Part shown: positions 34,079-43,253 of the stretch, in pieces | How the letters are laid out: each line of letters starts with the position of its first letter | Numbering within the stretch: position 1 is the first letter of the stretch | DNA from: Streptomyces marianii | GTDB lineage: Bacteria > Actinomycetota > Actinomycetes > Streptomycetales > Streptomycetaceae | DNA length: 64,000 nucleotides | Direction: 5' to 3' | Assembly: GCF_005795905.1 (NCBI RefSeq) | Contig: NZ_VAWE01000001.1 | Location: 1,922,001-1,986,000 of the forward strand | The notes under the pieces: model-generated | Told to the model about the DNA's origin: nothing | What the model saw: only the letters and a program-made list of their open reading frames with translations | Database searches by the model: none | Made by a program: the position numbers and the translations under genes

Positions 34079-34573
34079 GGCTCACTCCCAGCTTCGTCCG
34101 GAGCGATGAGTGAACGGACACGTCGTTGTTCGGTGCTTCGCCGCCCGACATGGCCGCCGTACCGGACGACGCCGGGCGCCGTGCAACGCGCCGCGGCCCG
34201 CATCGGCCGCCTCCGCGCCGACGCCGCCGGTGTACCCGAGTGGCAGATCCGTCTCGTGCAAGAACGCTGATCGGTCTCGTGGTGGAGTCGCTCGGACTTC
34301 CGTGGCGCCCGGGGCGCCCGCTCAGCCGTTCCCGGAGTGACCGGCTGATCTGGGTGGAATCGCCGCACCGCCCACATGCCGGTGGTCCCGGCGGTCGCCG
34401 CCGGTTCACCGGCGGGTGGCCCGTCCCACGGGCCGTCCCACCATGCTGCCGTCCCCGGGTGCCGGGCGCAACGCGAACCCGGGACTCCCCCCGTGCCGGG
34501 CTTCCCTCCTGGTACGGGTGGTCGTGCCGGGCGGGGCCGCCGAGCGCGCCGGGCGGCCGGGGCGCGGCGGCCC
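34079..34573. other. Spacer without a supportable gene
   Basis: A short stretch on the plus strand ending at 34270 (AARIGRLRADAAGVPEWQIRLVQER) looks coding but has no start or context; it could be the tail of a lost gene. Otherwise nothing is recognised. Confidence 0.35.
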
Positions 34574-35182
34574 TCAGAGCGCGCCCGGGGAGCCGCCGTC
34601 CGTCAGGGCGACGGGTGCGGGGACCTCCCACCCGGCGGGCGGTGTCCACTCCCGCCACCGCTCCCACCAGCACTCACCGCGCTCGACGAGACCGGCGACG
34701 CGGGAGGCGGCCGCCCTCACGGATGCCGCCTCCCCGGGCGTGAAACCGCCCGTGCGCACGCGTTCCTCGAAGTGCTCGACGTCCTTCCACCGATACGGGG
34801 AACCGTCGCCCGGGATGACGAGGTCCAGCTCGTGGTCGAGCGTGTCGAACCCGTGCGCCGTACGGGTGTACGGCGCCTGGAAGTTGACGTACCACTCCCT
34901 CAGTCCACCGCCCTCCCAGCGGCCCCACACCGCGTACTCCTCGCCCGGGCGCTGGAGTTGGAGCACACCGCTCGACTGCCACACGTGCGGGAACTCGCGC
35001 CAGGGGTGCGGGCCCCAGCGGAAGTCCCCCTGCCCGAAGGTGAGGGGCGTGCCCTGGGCCAGGTACACGGCGAGCGCGTGCTCGTCGTCACCGGCCACCC
35101 GCACGGGGAGGACCAGCCATTCGCGCCCGTCCAGCATCTCTCTGCGGACGATGGCCTCGCCCACGCGGAATCGTCTGCCCAT
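34574..35182 (-). CDS. DUF402 (FomD-like) protein
   Basis: The 202-residue protein matches DUF402: GRRFRVGEAIVRREMLDGREWLVLPVRV, YAVWGRWEGGGLREWYVNFQAPYTRTAHGFDTLDHELDLVIPGDGSPYRWKDVEHFEERVRTGGF. The conserved WYVNF/D-x-x-D residues form a metal site in this fold; characterised members hydrolyse nucleotide-linked phosphates (FomD acts on CMP-fosfomycin-type substrates). Here it is a stand-alone housekeeping-type copy with no fosfomycin genes nearby, so the substrate is unknown. Confidence 0.88.
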   Translation of the reverse strand: MGRRFRVGEAIVRREMLDGREWLVLPVRVAGDDEHALAVYLAQGTPLTFGQGDFRWGPHPWREFPHVWQSSGVLQLQRPGEEYAVWGRWEGGGLREWYVNFQAPYTRTAHGFDTLDHELDLVIPGDGSPYRWKDVEHFEERVRTGGFTPGEAASVRAAASRVAGLVERGECWWERWREWTPPAGWEVPAPVALTDGGSPGAL

Positions 35183-35425
35183 GGGGCGCCACCCTACGGT
35201 GGCGGGCAGCTGCGCCGGCGACGCCGGTGAGCGGCCGGCCGGTGCCGCCGCGGGGCCTCGCGGGAGGGGTCAGCCGGACGGCGACGGGCAGAGCCGCACC
35301 CCCAGCACGGCGTTGCCGCCGGTGCCGTACCCGGGGAACGCCACGGGACACCGCCCGCCCACCCCGGTTCGCGCAGGGCACGCCGGCCGGAGGAGACTGG
35401 GGACCGGACAGAGAGGAAGTGGGAC

Positions 35426-35947
35426 ATGACTGCCCGAACCGAGAAGGCCGTACTGGCCGGCGGCTGCTTCTGGGGGATGCAGGACCTCATCCGCAGGCAG
35501 CCGGGCGTGCTGGCCACCCGGGTCGGCTACACCGGGGGCGACACCCCCGACGCCACGTACCGGAACCACGGGGACCACGCCGAGGCGATCGAGATCGTCT
35601 ACGACCCCGGCGCGACGAGTTACCGGGACCTGCTGGAGTTCTTCTTCCAGATCCACGACCCGACCACCAAGGACCGCCAGGGCAACGACGTTGGCCGCAG
35701 CTACCGCTCCGCGATCTACTACACGGACGAGGAGCAGCGGCGCGTCGCGGTCGACACCATCGCCGATGTCGAGGCGAGCGGGCTGTGGCCGGGCTCGGTG
35801 GTGACCGAGGTGGAGCCCGAGGGCGACTTCTGGGAGGCGGAGCCGGAGCACCAGGACTACCTGGAGCGGTACCCGGACGGCTACACCTGCCACTTCCCCC
35901 GCCCCGGCTGGAAGCTCCCCCGCCGCGCCGCCGGCGCGGCGAGCTGA
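35426..35947 (+). CDS. msrA: Peptide-methionine (S)-S-oxide reductase
   Basis: The 173-residue MsrA has the catalytic GCFWG motif (C14), the [19 protein letters not shown] segment and [12 protein letters not shown]. It reduces methionine-S-sulfoxide in free or protein form, using thioredoxin. No second recycling Cys lies in the usual C-terminal position, the last residues being basic (PRRAAGAAS), so recycling may use an external thiol. GAGAGGAAG lies ahead of the ATG. Confidence 0.95.
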   Translation: MTARTEKAVLAGGCFWGMQDLIRRQPGVLATRVGYTGGDTPDATYRNHGDHAEAIEIVYDPGATSYRDLLEFFFQIHDPTTKDRQGNDVGRSYRSAIYYTDEEQRRVAVDTIADVEASGLWPGSVVTEVEPEGDFWEAEPEHQDYLERYPDGYTCHFPRPGWKLPRRAAGAAS

Positions 35948-36160
35948 CCGCCCGCACAGCCATCCCTTCCGGCTGTCCGGCCAAGGTGCGGCCGCGCCGC
36001 AGACCCTGGTCACCGGGCCCGCCGGGCAGTCCCCGCGCACGGGATGCGCACGGCTTGACCTCCTGAGCCGGGCAGGCTTAGCGTGACCAGCCCGGTTCGA
36101 CAGAGGCCACCAGCCGGTGCCGGCGACCGGGCCGGAGAAGCGCGACGAGGCGGGACGGCG

Positions 36161-36352
36161 ATGACGGACGGGGGGCCGGCCATGAGGGACGGCGGACGGA
36201 GTTCTGACAGTTTCGAGCGGGACGCACGGGAGATGGCCCGGTTCCTGGCGCACTACCGCGAGTCCGTCGCATGGCGGAACCGCATCGCGTTGGTCTGCGT
36301 GTGCGTGGCGGTGTGCCTGTCCGCATTCGCGGTCGGCGTACTCGTCTTCTAG
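36161..36352 (+). CDS. Small single-pass membrane protein
   Basis: The product (about 63 residues from MTDGGPAMRDGG) is hydrophilic at the N-terminus, then has EMARFLAHYRESVAWRN and a C-terminal membrane helix of about 22 residues (IALVCVCVAVCLSAFAVGVLVF) ending at the stop. It resembles tail-anchored small proteins. The stop codon TAG lies inside the CTAG target duplication of the adjacent MITE, so the MITE may have replaced the original end. GAGGCGGGA precedes the ATG. Confidence 0.6.
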   Translation: MTDGGPAMRDGGRSSDSFERDAREMARFLAHYRESVAWRNRIALVCVCVAVCLSAFAVGVLVF

Positions 36353-36516
36353 TGCCGCATCAAGCAACGTTCGCCCCGTCGCGGCGCCCGGCACGGCAAC
36401 TCGCGGCGTTGCCGGATCAACCGAGTAGGCCCACTACGAGGTCGATCCGGCGCCTTGCGACGTACCGCACCGGACGCCGCTCCTTGACGGGCAAACCTTG
36501 CCTGACGCGGCACTAG
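36349..36516. mobile_element. Fold-back MITE, about 160 bp, with CTAG target duplication
   Basis: The body 36353-36512 starts TGCCGCATCAAGCAACGTT and ends with the near-complementary AACCTTGCCTGACGCGGCA; most of the interior also pairs across a centre near 36432, so the whole element is one imperfect palindrome. It is flanked by CTAG on both sides, the YTAR target of IS5-type transposases. It encodes no protein and would need a transposase supplied in trans. Confidence 0.8.
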
Positions 36517-36525
36517 CTAGCGTGT

Positions 36526-36551
36526 TGCGGGAGTAGCTCCGTCCTCCCGCA
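36526..36551. terminator. Hairpin beyond the MITE
   Basis: TGCGGGAG / CTCCCGCA form an 8-bp stem with a 10-base loop, placed between convergent genes. Confidence 0.5.
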
Positions 36552-36679
36552 GGGGCGGGTTTCCGGGGACTTTCGCACACGCCCCAGAGCCGGGGAAGGA
36601 CGCCGGTGCCCCGCCCCGGTTCTCGTGCGCTCCGCTCCGGCGGAGAGCCGGGACCACGCCCCGGCAAGAGGCGCGGGCG

Positions 36680-37624
36680 TCAGCCGTCGTCGCCGTCCGC
36701 GGTGAAGGTGAACGTGACGGACGGCGGATTGTGGTCGGACAGCGGCTTCCCCTTGCCGTCGAGGAACCGTTCGTACTCGTTGCCGTAGCGGACCGCTTCC
36801 AGCGTCAGCCCCGGACCGCTGCGGTAGAAGATCTTGTCGAGGAGCTCGCACGCGGTGGATTCCTTGCACGTGGGTGCCGAGTCGTCGACTCCGGGCGTCG
36901 AGCCGCCCCTGACCAGCTGGACCCAGGCGTCGGTGAGCCCGTTGCCGTCCCGCAGTTCGCGGATGACGTCGCCGGATCTCGTGTAACGGCTGTTCGTGTC
37001 ACCGGTGACGATGACGGCCCTCCCGGCGGAGTGCTTCTTGATGTAACCGGACAACTGCCGGACGTTGTCACGGCGGGCGCGCAGCATGTCCTCGGTGCCG
37101 GAACCCGCGTTCATGTGCGCGTTGTACAGGTCGAGCGACCGCCCGCCGGGAAGTTCCAGCCGCAGGTACGTGAAGCCCTTCGGCGTGAGGCAGTCGGCGT
37201 TGGTGCACCGGTTCCACGTCACCCGGTCGAGTTTCCTGAGCTTGAAACCGGACAGGGTGTTGAGACCGTCCGAGAAGGGCACACCGGGCACCGGCACCCA
37301 CGAGGGAACCGAGGGAGGTGTCCGGTAGCGGTGCTCGTCATGCTTGACGAGGTCGGCGTGGTACGCGAAGTCCTCCTGGACGTTCACGACGTCGTAGGCG
37401 TTGATCCTCTTGGATATCTCCTTCGTGTTCCGCGCGGGCCGACTGCCCGACAGGGGTTCGGGAAGTCCGGCGATGTTGTAGGTCAGCACGTCGAAGGTGC
37501 CGGTGAGGGGCGCGGTCGGGGAGTCGTCCGCGTATGCGGCGGGGGACGCGACCGTGGCCGCGACGACCGCCGTCAGGCTCAGGCAGAGCATGCCGAACCG
37601 TGCTGCTTCACGTGGTGCGGACAT
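36680..37624 (-). CDS. Secreted sphingomyelinase C-like phosphodiesterase (EEP fold)
   Basis: The 314-residue protein has a Sec signal peptide (to about A32 in AYADDS) and the endonuclease/exonuclease/phosphatase fold motifs: LTYNIAGLPE (Asn), VVNVQEDF (Glu), VIVTGDTNS (Asp, Asn) and the catalytic SDHNPP near the end. The order and the NIAGLP motif are like bacterial neutral sphingomyelinases, so hydrolysis of a phospholipid head group outside the cell is expected; DNase activity is an alternative. GAAGGGCC precedes the ATG. Confidence 0.88.
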   Translation of the reverse strand: MSAPREAARFGMLCLSLTAVVAATVASPAAYADDSPTAPLTGTFDVLTYNIAGLPEPLSGSRPARNTKEISKRINAYDVVNVQEDFAYHADLVKHDEHRYRTPPSVPSWVPVPGVPFSDGLNTLSGFKLRKLDRVTWNRCTNADCLTPKGFTYLRLELPGGRSLDLYNAHMNAGSGTEDMLRARRDNVRQLSGYIKKHSAGRAVIVTGDTNSRYTRSGDVIRELRDGNGLTDAWVQLVRGGSTPGVDDSAPTCKESTACELLDKIFYRSGPGLTLEAVRYGNEYERFLDGKGKPLSDHNPPSVTFTFTADGDDG

Positions 37625-38130
37625 GTCTTGGCCCTTCTCTGGGGGGACGGCGGAGGACGTCGGCACTACGGGAGACCACGGCCCGTGCGGGCCGACGACG
37701 GGCGCAGCCGGGGTGGCCGCACCGGATCTGCGGCACGCAGGTCGCCGCCTGCGGCACGGCACCCGTCGTGACGCCGCCGGCTCCGGCCCGTGCGGGCGCG
37801 GACACCGCTCCGGCGTGGAACACCCGCGCCGGCTCGAACTGACGGGTTGTCATGAACTCATCTTCACGGTTGCGGACGGCCGGGCACAACCGTCCGGTCC
37901 GGCCGGGCGGTCCTCCGCTGCCCCCGACGGCGGCGCAGCGGCCGCCGAACCCGCGGCAAGTCGGCCCAACACTCTTGCCGGACCGCGGACATGGGGCGGG
38001 CCGGCAGCACCTGCCCGACGCCTGTTCCGCCGATACGCGCACCGTCTCCACGGCATCCGGCACCTGACCGCCCGGTGTCCGGCGCGCCGTGGCCGCGGGG
38101 GAATCGACGCCCCTGCGGCCAGGTCATCCC
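37625..38130. other. Intergenic, nothing recognised
   Basis: No supported gene in either strand. It should hold the promoter for the secreted phosphodiesterase and the 3' end of the HTH gene transcript. Confidence 0.4.
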
Positions 38131-38535
38131 TCACTCGGAGGGTGAGGTGCTCCCGATCCGGGGGAACGGGGTGGTCGAGAAGATCACCTCGACCGGGACC
38201 TCGAAGTACTCCGCGATCCGCAGGGCCAGGTACAGGCTGGGACTGTACTCACCGCGCTCCAGATAGCCCACCGTCTGGTAGTGCACCCCGAGGGCGTCGG
38301 CGAGCTGCCTGCGGGTGATGGCGCGCTCCACCCGCAGCATGGCGATGCGGTTGTGTACCGTCTCGGTCCCGGCGCCGCCCCGGGAGCGTCCCTGTTCACC
38401 GGCTGCCCGTCGGCCCGCGGCGGGCTTGTCGGTGCCGGTGCCGGGCCGGGGATCCGACGCCCCGGTCTCCGGCTCAGGCGCCGACGTGCCGCGGCGCGTC
38501 AGACCGCCCTTCCTGCCGGATGCCCTGTCACCCAA
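38131..38535 (-). CDS. HTH (Xre-type) transcriptional regulator of an ABC exporter operon
   Basis: After a 60-residue disordered, basic and acidic N-terminal part, residues about 62-115 are a compact Xre HTH (HNRIAMLRVERAITRRQLADALGVHYQTVGYLERGEYSPSLYLALRIAEYFEVPVEVIFS), the form seen in small YozG/Xre regulators of ABC exporters. The gene overlaps the permease by eight bases and begins with TTG preceded by GGAGG. Being last in the operon it probably feeds back on the shared promoter. The Met within the HTH region is too late to be the start. Confidence 0.82.
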   Translation of the reverse strand: MGDRASGRKGGLTRRGTSAPEPETGASDPRPGTGTDKPAAGRRAAGEQGRSRGGAGTETVHNRIAMLRVERAITRRQLADALGVHYQTVGYLERGEYSPSLYLALRIAEYFEVPVEVIFSTTPFPRIGSTSPSE

Positions 38536-39382
38536 CGCGCTTCAAAGCCTCCTGCTGCCGTGCCTCTACCTTCGATCCCGTCTCACCGCGCGCCGTACGG
38601 CCCAGGACCTTCGGCGCGATCAGCAGCGCGACGACGGCCCAGGCGAGCAGCACGACCGCGGTCATGGGCCTGCGCCAGGAGTCGCCGAGCTCGACCGCGA
38701 CCGCCGCCTCGGGCAGCAGCGCGGCGCGCGTGCCCAGTCCCACCCAGTACACGGGAAAGACCTGCGCGACGCCCTGGAGCCAGCCCGCCAGTGAGGTGAT
38801 CGGATAGAAAATACCCGAGATCGCCATCAGACCCATCGTCGGGAAGATGCCCCAGGTGTTCGCGCCGCGCGGGTTCTTGACCATCGCCCCGATGATCAGG
38901 CCGATCGGCAGGGTGGCGAGCAGCCCGAGGCCCAGCACCCACAGCAGGTTCAGCCACTTGGCGAGGTCCCCGGTCACCAGGTCGTCGAAGAGGAACACGC
39001 TCGGCACCAGGATGATCGTCAGTGTGAGCACGGTACTCAGAGCAATTCCCAGCACCCGGCCGGCGATGTAGCCGACGAGACCCTGCGGTACGGTCCTGGC
39101 CCGCAGCAGCGTGCCGTCCTCCCGCTCGGCCGCCAGCGCGAACGCCGCACCGCCCAGCGCCTGGAAGGCCAGCAGTCCGCCGATCATGCTCGGCATGGAG
39201 AGCGTCGCCAGCGAGAGGCCCGTCCCCTCCACGGTCGAGTTCCGCATGAAGAACAGCACCCCGAGGAACACGCCCCCCAGGACGAGGTAGTAGACGATGT
39301 CGCCGGGCGAGGTCACGCTCTGCCGGAACTCGGTCCGGCCGCGGCGCAGGCCGAGCCGTACCGCGTAAACGGTGGGATTCAC
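38528..39382 (-). CDS. ABC transporter permease (ABC-2 type)
   Basis: The 284-residue protein has six predicted membrane helices (for example GDIVYYLVLGGVFLGVLFFM, LTIILVPSVFLF, WVLGLGLLATLPIGLIIGAMV, VVLLAWAVVALLIAP) and the ABC-2 segment GRTEFRQSVTSPGD near the start. It works with the ATPase encoded upstream to export a substrate, probably a drug or lipid. Its start overlaps the ATPase stop (ATGA) and its end overlaps the HTH gene, so the three form one translationally coupled operon. Confidence 0.9.
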   Translation of the reverse strand: MNPTVYAVRLGLRRGRTEFRQSVTSPGDIVYYLVLGGVFLGVLFFMRNSTVEGTGLSLATLSMPSMIGGLLAFQALGGAAFALAAEREDGTLLRARTVPQGLVGYIAGRVLGIALSTVLTLTIILVPSVFLFDDLVTGDLAKWLNLLWVLGLGLLATLPIGLIIGAMVKNPRGANTWGIFPTMGLMAISGIFYPITSLAGWLQGVAQVFPVYWVGLGTRAALLPEAAVAVELGDSWRRPMTAVVLLAWAVVALLIAPKVLGRTARGETGSKVEARQQEALKRVG

Positions 39383-40359
39383 TTGCCCGCCTCCCGGAAC
39401 GCCGCGATCGCCTCTTCGGACCGGCCGGCCTCGTGCTGCCGGACCATGGCCATGTACGTGTCCTCCAGGCTGGCCCTGCGCACCTCGAGGTCACGAACCC
39501 GGTCCCCGTGCTGCTTGAACAGCTCGTGGACGAACACGCCGGCGTCCGGGGCGGCGTGGACGTAGTGCTCGCCGCCGACGCTCCAGCGGACCTCGGCCTT
39601 GCCCTCGGTCTCCCTGGCAAGCTGGTCGGCACTGCCGTCGGCGACGATCCGGCCGCCGGCCAGGATCAGGATGCGGTCGGACAGCTTCTCGGCCTCGTCC
39701 AGGTCGTGCGTGGTAAGCAGGATCGTGGTGTCCTCCAGGTCGGAGAGCCGGTGCACCACGTCGTGGAAGTCCCGCCGCGCCTTGGGGTCGAACCCGACGG
39801 TGGGCTCGTCCAGGAACAGCACCTCGGGCCGGCCGACGATGCCGATGGCGACGTCGAGGCGACGGCGCTGACCGCCGGACAGGGATGCGATCCTCTGGTC
39901 CGCCTGCTGCTCCAGGCCGACCATGGCGATCAGCTCGTCCACGTTCCGCGGGCGGGGCCGCTCGGCGGTGGAGTAGGGCCGGTAGAAGTCACCGAGCTGG
40001 GCCAGTAGTTCCCGGACCTTCCACTTCCCGTGGTCGCGCCACGACTGGAGCACGATGCCCAGCCGGGCGCGCCACCGCTCGTCGCCCCTGGCCGGATCGA
40101 CGCCGAGCACACTGACCTCACCCGCCGAACAGGTGCGGAACCCCTCCATGATCTCGATGATCGTGGTCTTCCCGGCGCCGTTCGGCCCCAGCAGAGCGAG
40201 GACCTCGCCCCTCCGAACGCCGAAGTCGACTCCGTTCAGCACGCACTTGGAGCCGTACCGCATCCGGAGTCCGCGGACGTCGATCGCCCGTTCCCCTAAG
40301 GCGCCGCCCAGTGCTCCCTCTGCCTGACCCAGCTCTTGCAGATCGCCGGCCCCTGCCAT
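39379..40359 (-). CDS. ABC transporter ATP-binding protein
   Basis: The 326-residue protein has Walker A GPNGAGKTT, Q-loop VLQSWRD, signature LSGGQRRRL, Walker B VLFLDEP and the H-loop TTHDLDEAEKL. The C-terminal extension (GKAEVRWSVGGEHYVHA ... RRASLEDTYMAMVR) is typical of drug-resistance ABC-2 ATPases of the DrrA/CcmA type. It energises the permease encoded next. ATG preceded by GGTGGGGG; about 25 N-terminal residues before the ABC domain are polar. Confidence 0.92.
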   Translation of the reverse strand: MAGAGDLQELGQAEGALGGALGERAIDVRGLRMRYGSKCVLNGVDFGVRRGEVLALLGPNGAGKTTIIEIMEGFRTCSAGEVSVLGVDPARGDERWRARLGIVLQSWRDHGKWKVRELLAQLGDFYRPYSTAERPRPRNVDELIAMVGLEQQADQRIASLSGGQRRRLDVAIGIVGRPEVLFLDEPTVGFDPKARRDFHDVVHRLSDLEDTTILLTTHDLDEAEKLSDRILILAGGRIVADGSADQLARETEGKAEVRWSVGGEHYVHAAPDAGVFVHELFKQHGDRVRDLEVRRASLEDTYMAMVRQHEAGRSEEAIAAFREAGK

Positions 40360-40397
40360 AGGCCCCCACCTCTCGATCACATTTGTTAGATCAACGA

Positions 40398-40411
40398 TAG
40401 TATCTCTACTA
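40398..40411. promoter_or_regulatory. Candidate operator of the HTH/ABC operon
   Basis: TAGTA-TCTC-TACTA, a perfect dyad in an AT-rich island about 40 bases upstream of the ABC ATPase start, overlaps a plausible -10 (TACTAT on the minus strand). It is a fitting site for the HTH regulator encoded at the end of the operon. Confidence 0.5.
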
Positions 40412-40882
40412 CGAACTGCACAAGTCACACAGTCGATGGTTCGTGACGCATCGTGAGGAGGTGCGCCACAGAACCAGGGGCGGTTCCGGGACGGCACCGG
40501 CGACCGCGGAGCGCGGACGTCGCAGTACGGGCCCGGCACGCCGGGCGCCTCGGCCGACAGGGCCCGGGATCGACCTGGAGCCGTACCTGCGGCGCGACCA
40601 GGGACGTGGGCAGGCCGTCGGGAAGGGCCGGGCGCTCCCCGCGCCGTTCGGCCGCGCCTCGGCTCCCCTTTCCCACGTGGCGATGTCGGGCTTTGGCGTG
40701 TGAGGTCGTCCAACGCGGGCGTCGTCCCTCGCAGCCTGCTCGACGGCGTCCGGAACCGGCGCCGGACGTGGCCGGGCGGAGGATCGAGCGGCCGTGGAGC
40801 AGCGGGCCGAGCGAGCCTCGATCCGCTGCAAACGGCGGTGTTGCGATGCTCGTCGGCGACGAGCACGCCGAGAACCGGAGGC
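40412..40882. other. Intergenic, nothing recognised
   Basis: Beyond the operator the stretch shows no supported gene; codon patterns in the open frames are not coding-like. Confidence 0.4.
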
Positions 40883-41331
40883 ATGACGATGAGTCAGAAT
40901 GTCGAAGCCGTAGGCCGGATGATCCAGGCGTGCAACACGGGCAGGACCGGTGACGTCCACGCGTTCCTCGACCCGGAGCACCTGAATCAGGCCACGATCG
41001 AGCACGGGTTCGGGAAAGGGCCCGAGGCGTTCGCGAGGGCGGTAGCCTGGCCGCGGATGACCTTCCCCGAGGACGCGCACCGCGCATCTGGGAGGAGGTC
41101 GAGATCGAGGAGCGGGGCGACTGGGTCCGGGCGTACCTGGTGCTCTACGGCCGGCACGTCGGACCGTTGGCGGGCTTCGCACCCACCAGCCGCCGCTTCA
41201 CGGGTGAGCAGATCCATTCGCTGCGCGTCGTCGACGGCAAGGTCGGGGAGCATCGGGACTGGCCCGAGTACCGGGGCACGTGTCGCCGGCTCGGTGAGCC
41301 GTGGCCGGAGTCGTGGGACCGGCGCCGATAG
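40883..41331 (+). pseudogene. Frameshifted SnoaL-like ester cyclase/NTF2 protein
   Basis: The first part (MTMSQNVEAVGRMIQACNTGRTGDVHAFLDPEH) and the last part (IWEEVEIEERGDWVRAYLVLYGRHVGPLAGFAPTSRRFTGEQIHSLRVVDGKVGEHRDWPEY) are the N- and C-terminal halves of a SnoaL-type protein but lie in different frames, joined near 41085. The GGAGG site and ATG are intact. A single-base sequencing error is an alternative. Substrate unknown; the family includes polyketide cyclases and simple binding proteins. Confidence 0.7.
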
Positions 41332-41356
41332 AGCGCGACCGTGCGAGGAGCCGATC

Positions 41357-41977
41357 ATGACCGAACTGCGAACCGTCGACTTCTGGTTCGACCCCGTCTG
41401 CCCGTACACGTGGATCGCCTCGCGGTGGATGGTGGAGGTCACCAAGGTCCGGCCGGTGGGCGTCCGCTGGCGGGTGATGAGTCTTTCGGTGCTCAACGAG
41501 CACCGGGACGACGACCCCGAGGGCGACTGGGAGGACTACATGTGGGCTCCGGTGCGGGTGTGTGCCGCCGTGGAGGAGCGGTTCGGCCAGCAGGCGCTCG
41601 GCGACCTCTTCACGGCGATGGGCACCCGCTTCCACCTCCGGGGGGACTGGGGGAACCTCACCGCGGTACTGGCGGATGCCGGGCTGCCGGAGGAGATCGC
41701 GGAGGCCGCCGAGTCCACCGCCTACGACGAGGTAATCCGATCCTCGCACGCGCAGGCCGTCGCCCTGGCCGGCGGTGACATCGGCACCCCGGTGGTCTCG
41801 GTCGCCGGTCCCGGTGGCCAACGTGTCGGCTTCTTCGGTCCGGTCGTCTCCCCCGCGCCCACCGGGGAGGCGGCCGGACGGCTGTGGGACGGTTTCGTGC
41901 TGATGGCCGCTGTTCCGGGCTTCCATGAGGTCAAGCGCACCCGGACCGGCGAGCCCCGGTTCGACATGGCCGACTGA
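41357..41977 (+). CDS. DsbA-family protein (mycothiol-dependent nitroreductase Rv2466c-like)
   Basis: The 206-residue protein is a DsbA-like thioredoxin fold with helical insert: FWFDPVCPYTWIASRWM at the N-terminus, WEDYMWAPVRVCAAVEERFG and GTPVVSVAG (cis-Pro loop) later. The active site is C15-P-Y-T18, a monothiol form in place of the CPWC of Rv2466c, so direct mycothiol-linked transfer or a non-redox role is possible. A family member in mycobacteria reduces nitro-drugs with mycothiol. GAGGAG precedes the ATG. Confidence 0.85.
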   Translation: MTELRTVDFWFDPVCPYTWIASRWMVEVTKVRPVGVRWRVMSLSVLNEHRDDDPEGDWEDYMWAPVRVCAAVEERFGQQALGDLFTAMGTRFHLRGDWGNLTAVLADAGLPEEIAEAAESTAYDEVIRSSHAQAVALAGGDIGTPVVSVAGPGGQRVGFFGPVVSPAPTGEAAGRLWDGFVLMAAVPGFHEVKRTRTGEPRFDMAD

Positions 41978-42268
41978 CCCGCACGTCCGGTGGGGCCCGC
42001 GCCGCCTACCGCTGCCGGTGCACGTGCCGGAGCACGGCCTCGGCGAGCGGCCGGTACACCGGGCCCGGCAACGCGTGCCCCCGTGCCCGCGATCCCCGCC
42101 AGCTCCGGGTGTCCTCCGCCGCCCGGCCGGGCAACACGGCCTGCGCCCCTCAGAGACGAACCATCCTCTCGGAGCCGCCTACGCGCGGGGGACGCACTCA
42201 GGACCTCGGGCCCTCCGGAGGAGAGCGAGCGGGAACCCGGCGAGCCGGGCCCCCCGCCCTCTCCCCGT

Positions 42269-42856
42269 TCAGCGGTCGCGGAGTCGGGCCAGGGTGTGGT
42301 CGAGCTCGGCGGCGCGGGGGCGGTTGTGGGGGAGCTTGGCGAGCATGGCGGCCATGCCGCAGGTGTTGGTGAGGGCGGAGACGGCCAGTCCGGCGGCGAT
42401 GCCCGCCGACAGGATCTGGAATGCGGGATGGACGAGGAGGCCGAGGAGGAGGCCGAGAAGGACGACGGCGCCGGCGGTGAGGCGGACCTGTCGTTCCATG
42501 CCCCAGGTGGCGCGAGTGGCGCCCTGGGGGCGGTGCAGGTCATGGCCGTCGGCAGCCCAGGCACCGGTGCCGCCGGAGAGCGTGGCGGTGGCGATGCCGT
42601 TCTCGGCGAGGATCCGGCAGGCGTTCTCCGAGCGGGCGCCGGAAGCGCAGACGACGAGGACGTCGCCGCGGTCGGCGACGTGGCGGATGTCGGGCAGGGC
42701 CCGCTGGATCTGGTCGAGGGGAATGTTCAGCGCACCGGGCAGGTGGCCGCCGGCGTACTCACCCGGGGTGCGTACGTCGATGACGGTCAGTTCGTGCAGC
42801 CGGGTGCGGGCTTCGCCGGGACCGAGGGTGGTGGGCGTGACCATGGCGGATGTCAT
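42269..42856 (-). CDS. Rhodanese with C-terminal DUF2892 membrane domain
   Basis: Residues about 15-110 are a rhodanese domain (VIDVRTPGEYAGGHLPGALNIP) with catalytic C70 in VVCASGARSENA; the C-terminal part (RLTAGAVVLLGLLLGLLVHPAFQILSAGIAAGLAVSALTNTCGMAAML) is the two-helix DUF2892 domain. It should transfer sulfane sulfur at the inner face of the membrane. It diverges from the CstR-like repressor over a TACCCC-TG-GGGGTA operator. Start may be four codons later (ATG at 42844). Confidence 0.9.
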   Translation of the reverse strand: MTSAMVTPTTLGPGEARTRLHELTVIDVRTPGEYAGGHLPGALNIPLDQIQRALPDIRHVADRGDVLVVCASGARSENACRILAENGIATATLSGGTGAWAADGHDLHRPQGATRATWGMERQVRLTAGAVVLLGLLLGLLVHPAFQILSAGIAAGLAVSALTNTCGMAAMLAKLPHNRPRAAELDHTLARLRDR

Positions 42857-42895
42857 CCTTTTCTGTCGGCAGTGCCCCCGACGAGGGGAGTATCT

Positions 42896-42909
42896 TACCC
42901 CTGGGGGTA
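42896..42909. promoter_or_regulatory. CsoR/CstR-type operator 1
   Basis: TACCCC-TG-GGGGTA, a palindrome of the CsoR/CstR operator type, sits between the divergent rhodanese and repressor genes, next to a TAAGAT -10 candidate for the rhodanese. Confidence 0.85.
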
Positions 42910-42917
42910 TTTAGTGA

Positions 42918-43214
<297 letters not shown>

Positions 43215-43253
43215 GCCGTCCTCAGCCGCCCCGAGGCGCGGCGGCCTGCGCGC

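Noticed and set aside
37763..38130. Several 70-150 codon frames between the phosphodiesterase and HTH genes
   Set aside because: No coding-type codon use or recognisable motif on either strand.
40425..41087. Open frames upstream of the ABC ATPase
   Set aside because: Low-complexity Arg/Pro/Ser sequences without family match; region includes the promoter and operator.
41978..42268. Minus-strand reading ending LPGPVYRPLAEAVLRHVHRQR as the tail of a gene
   Set aside because: Only about 40 codons look coding and no upstream part or family was identified.
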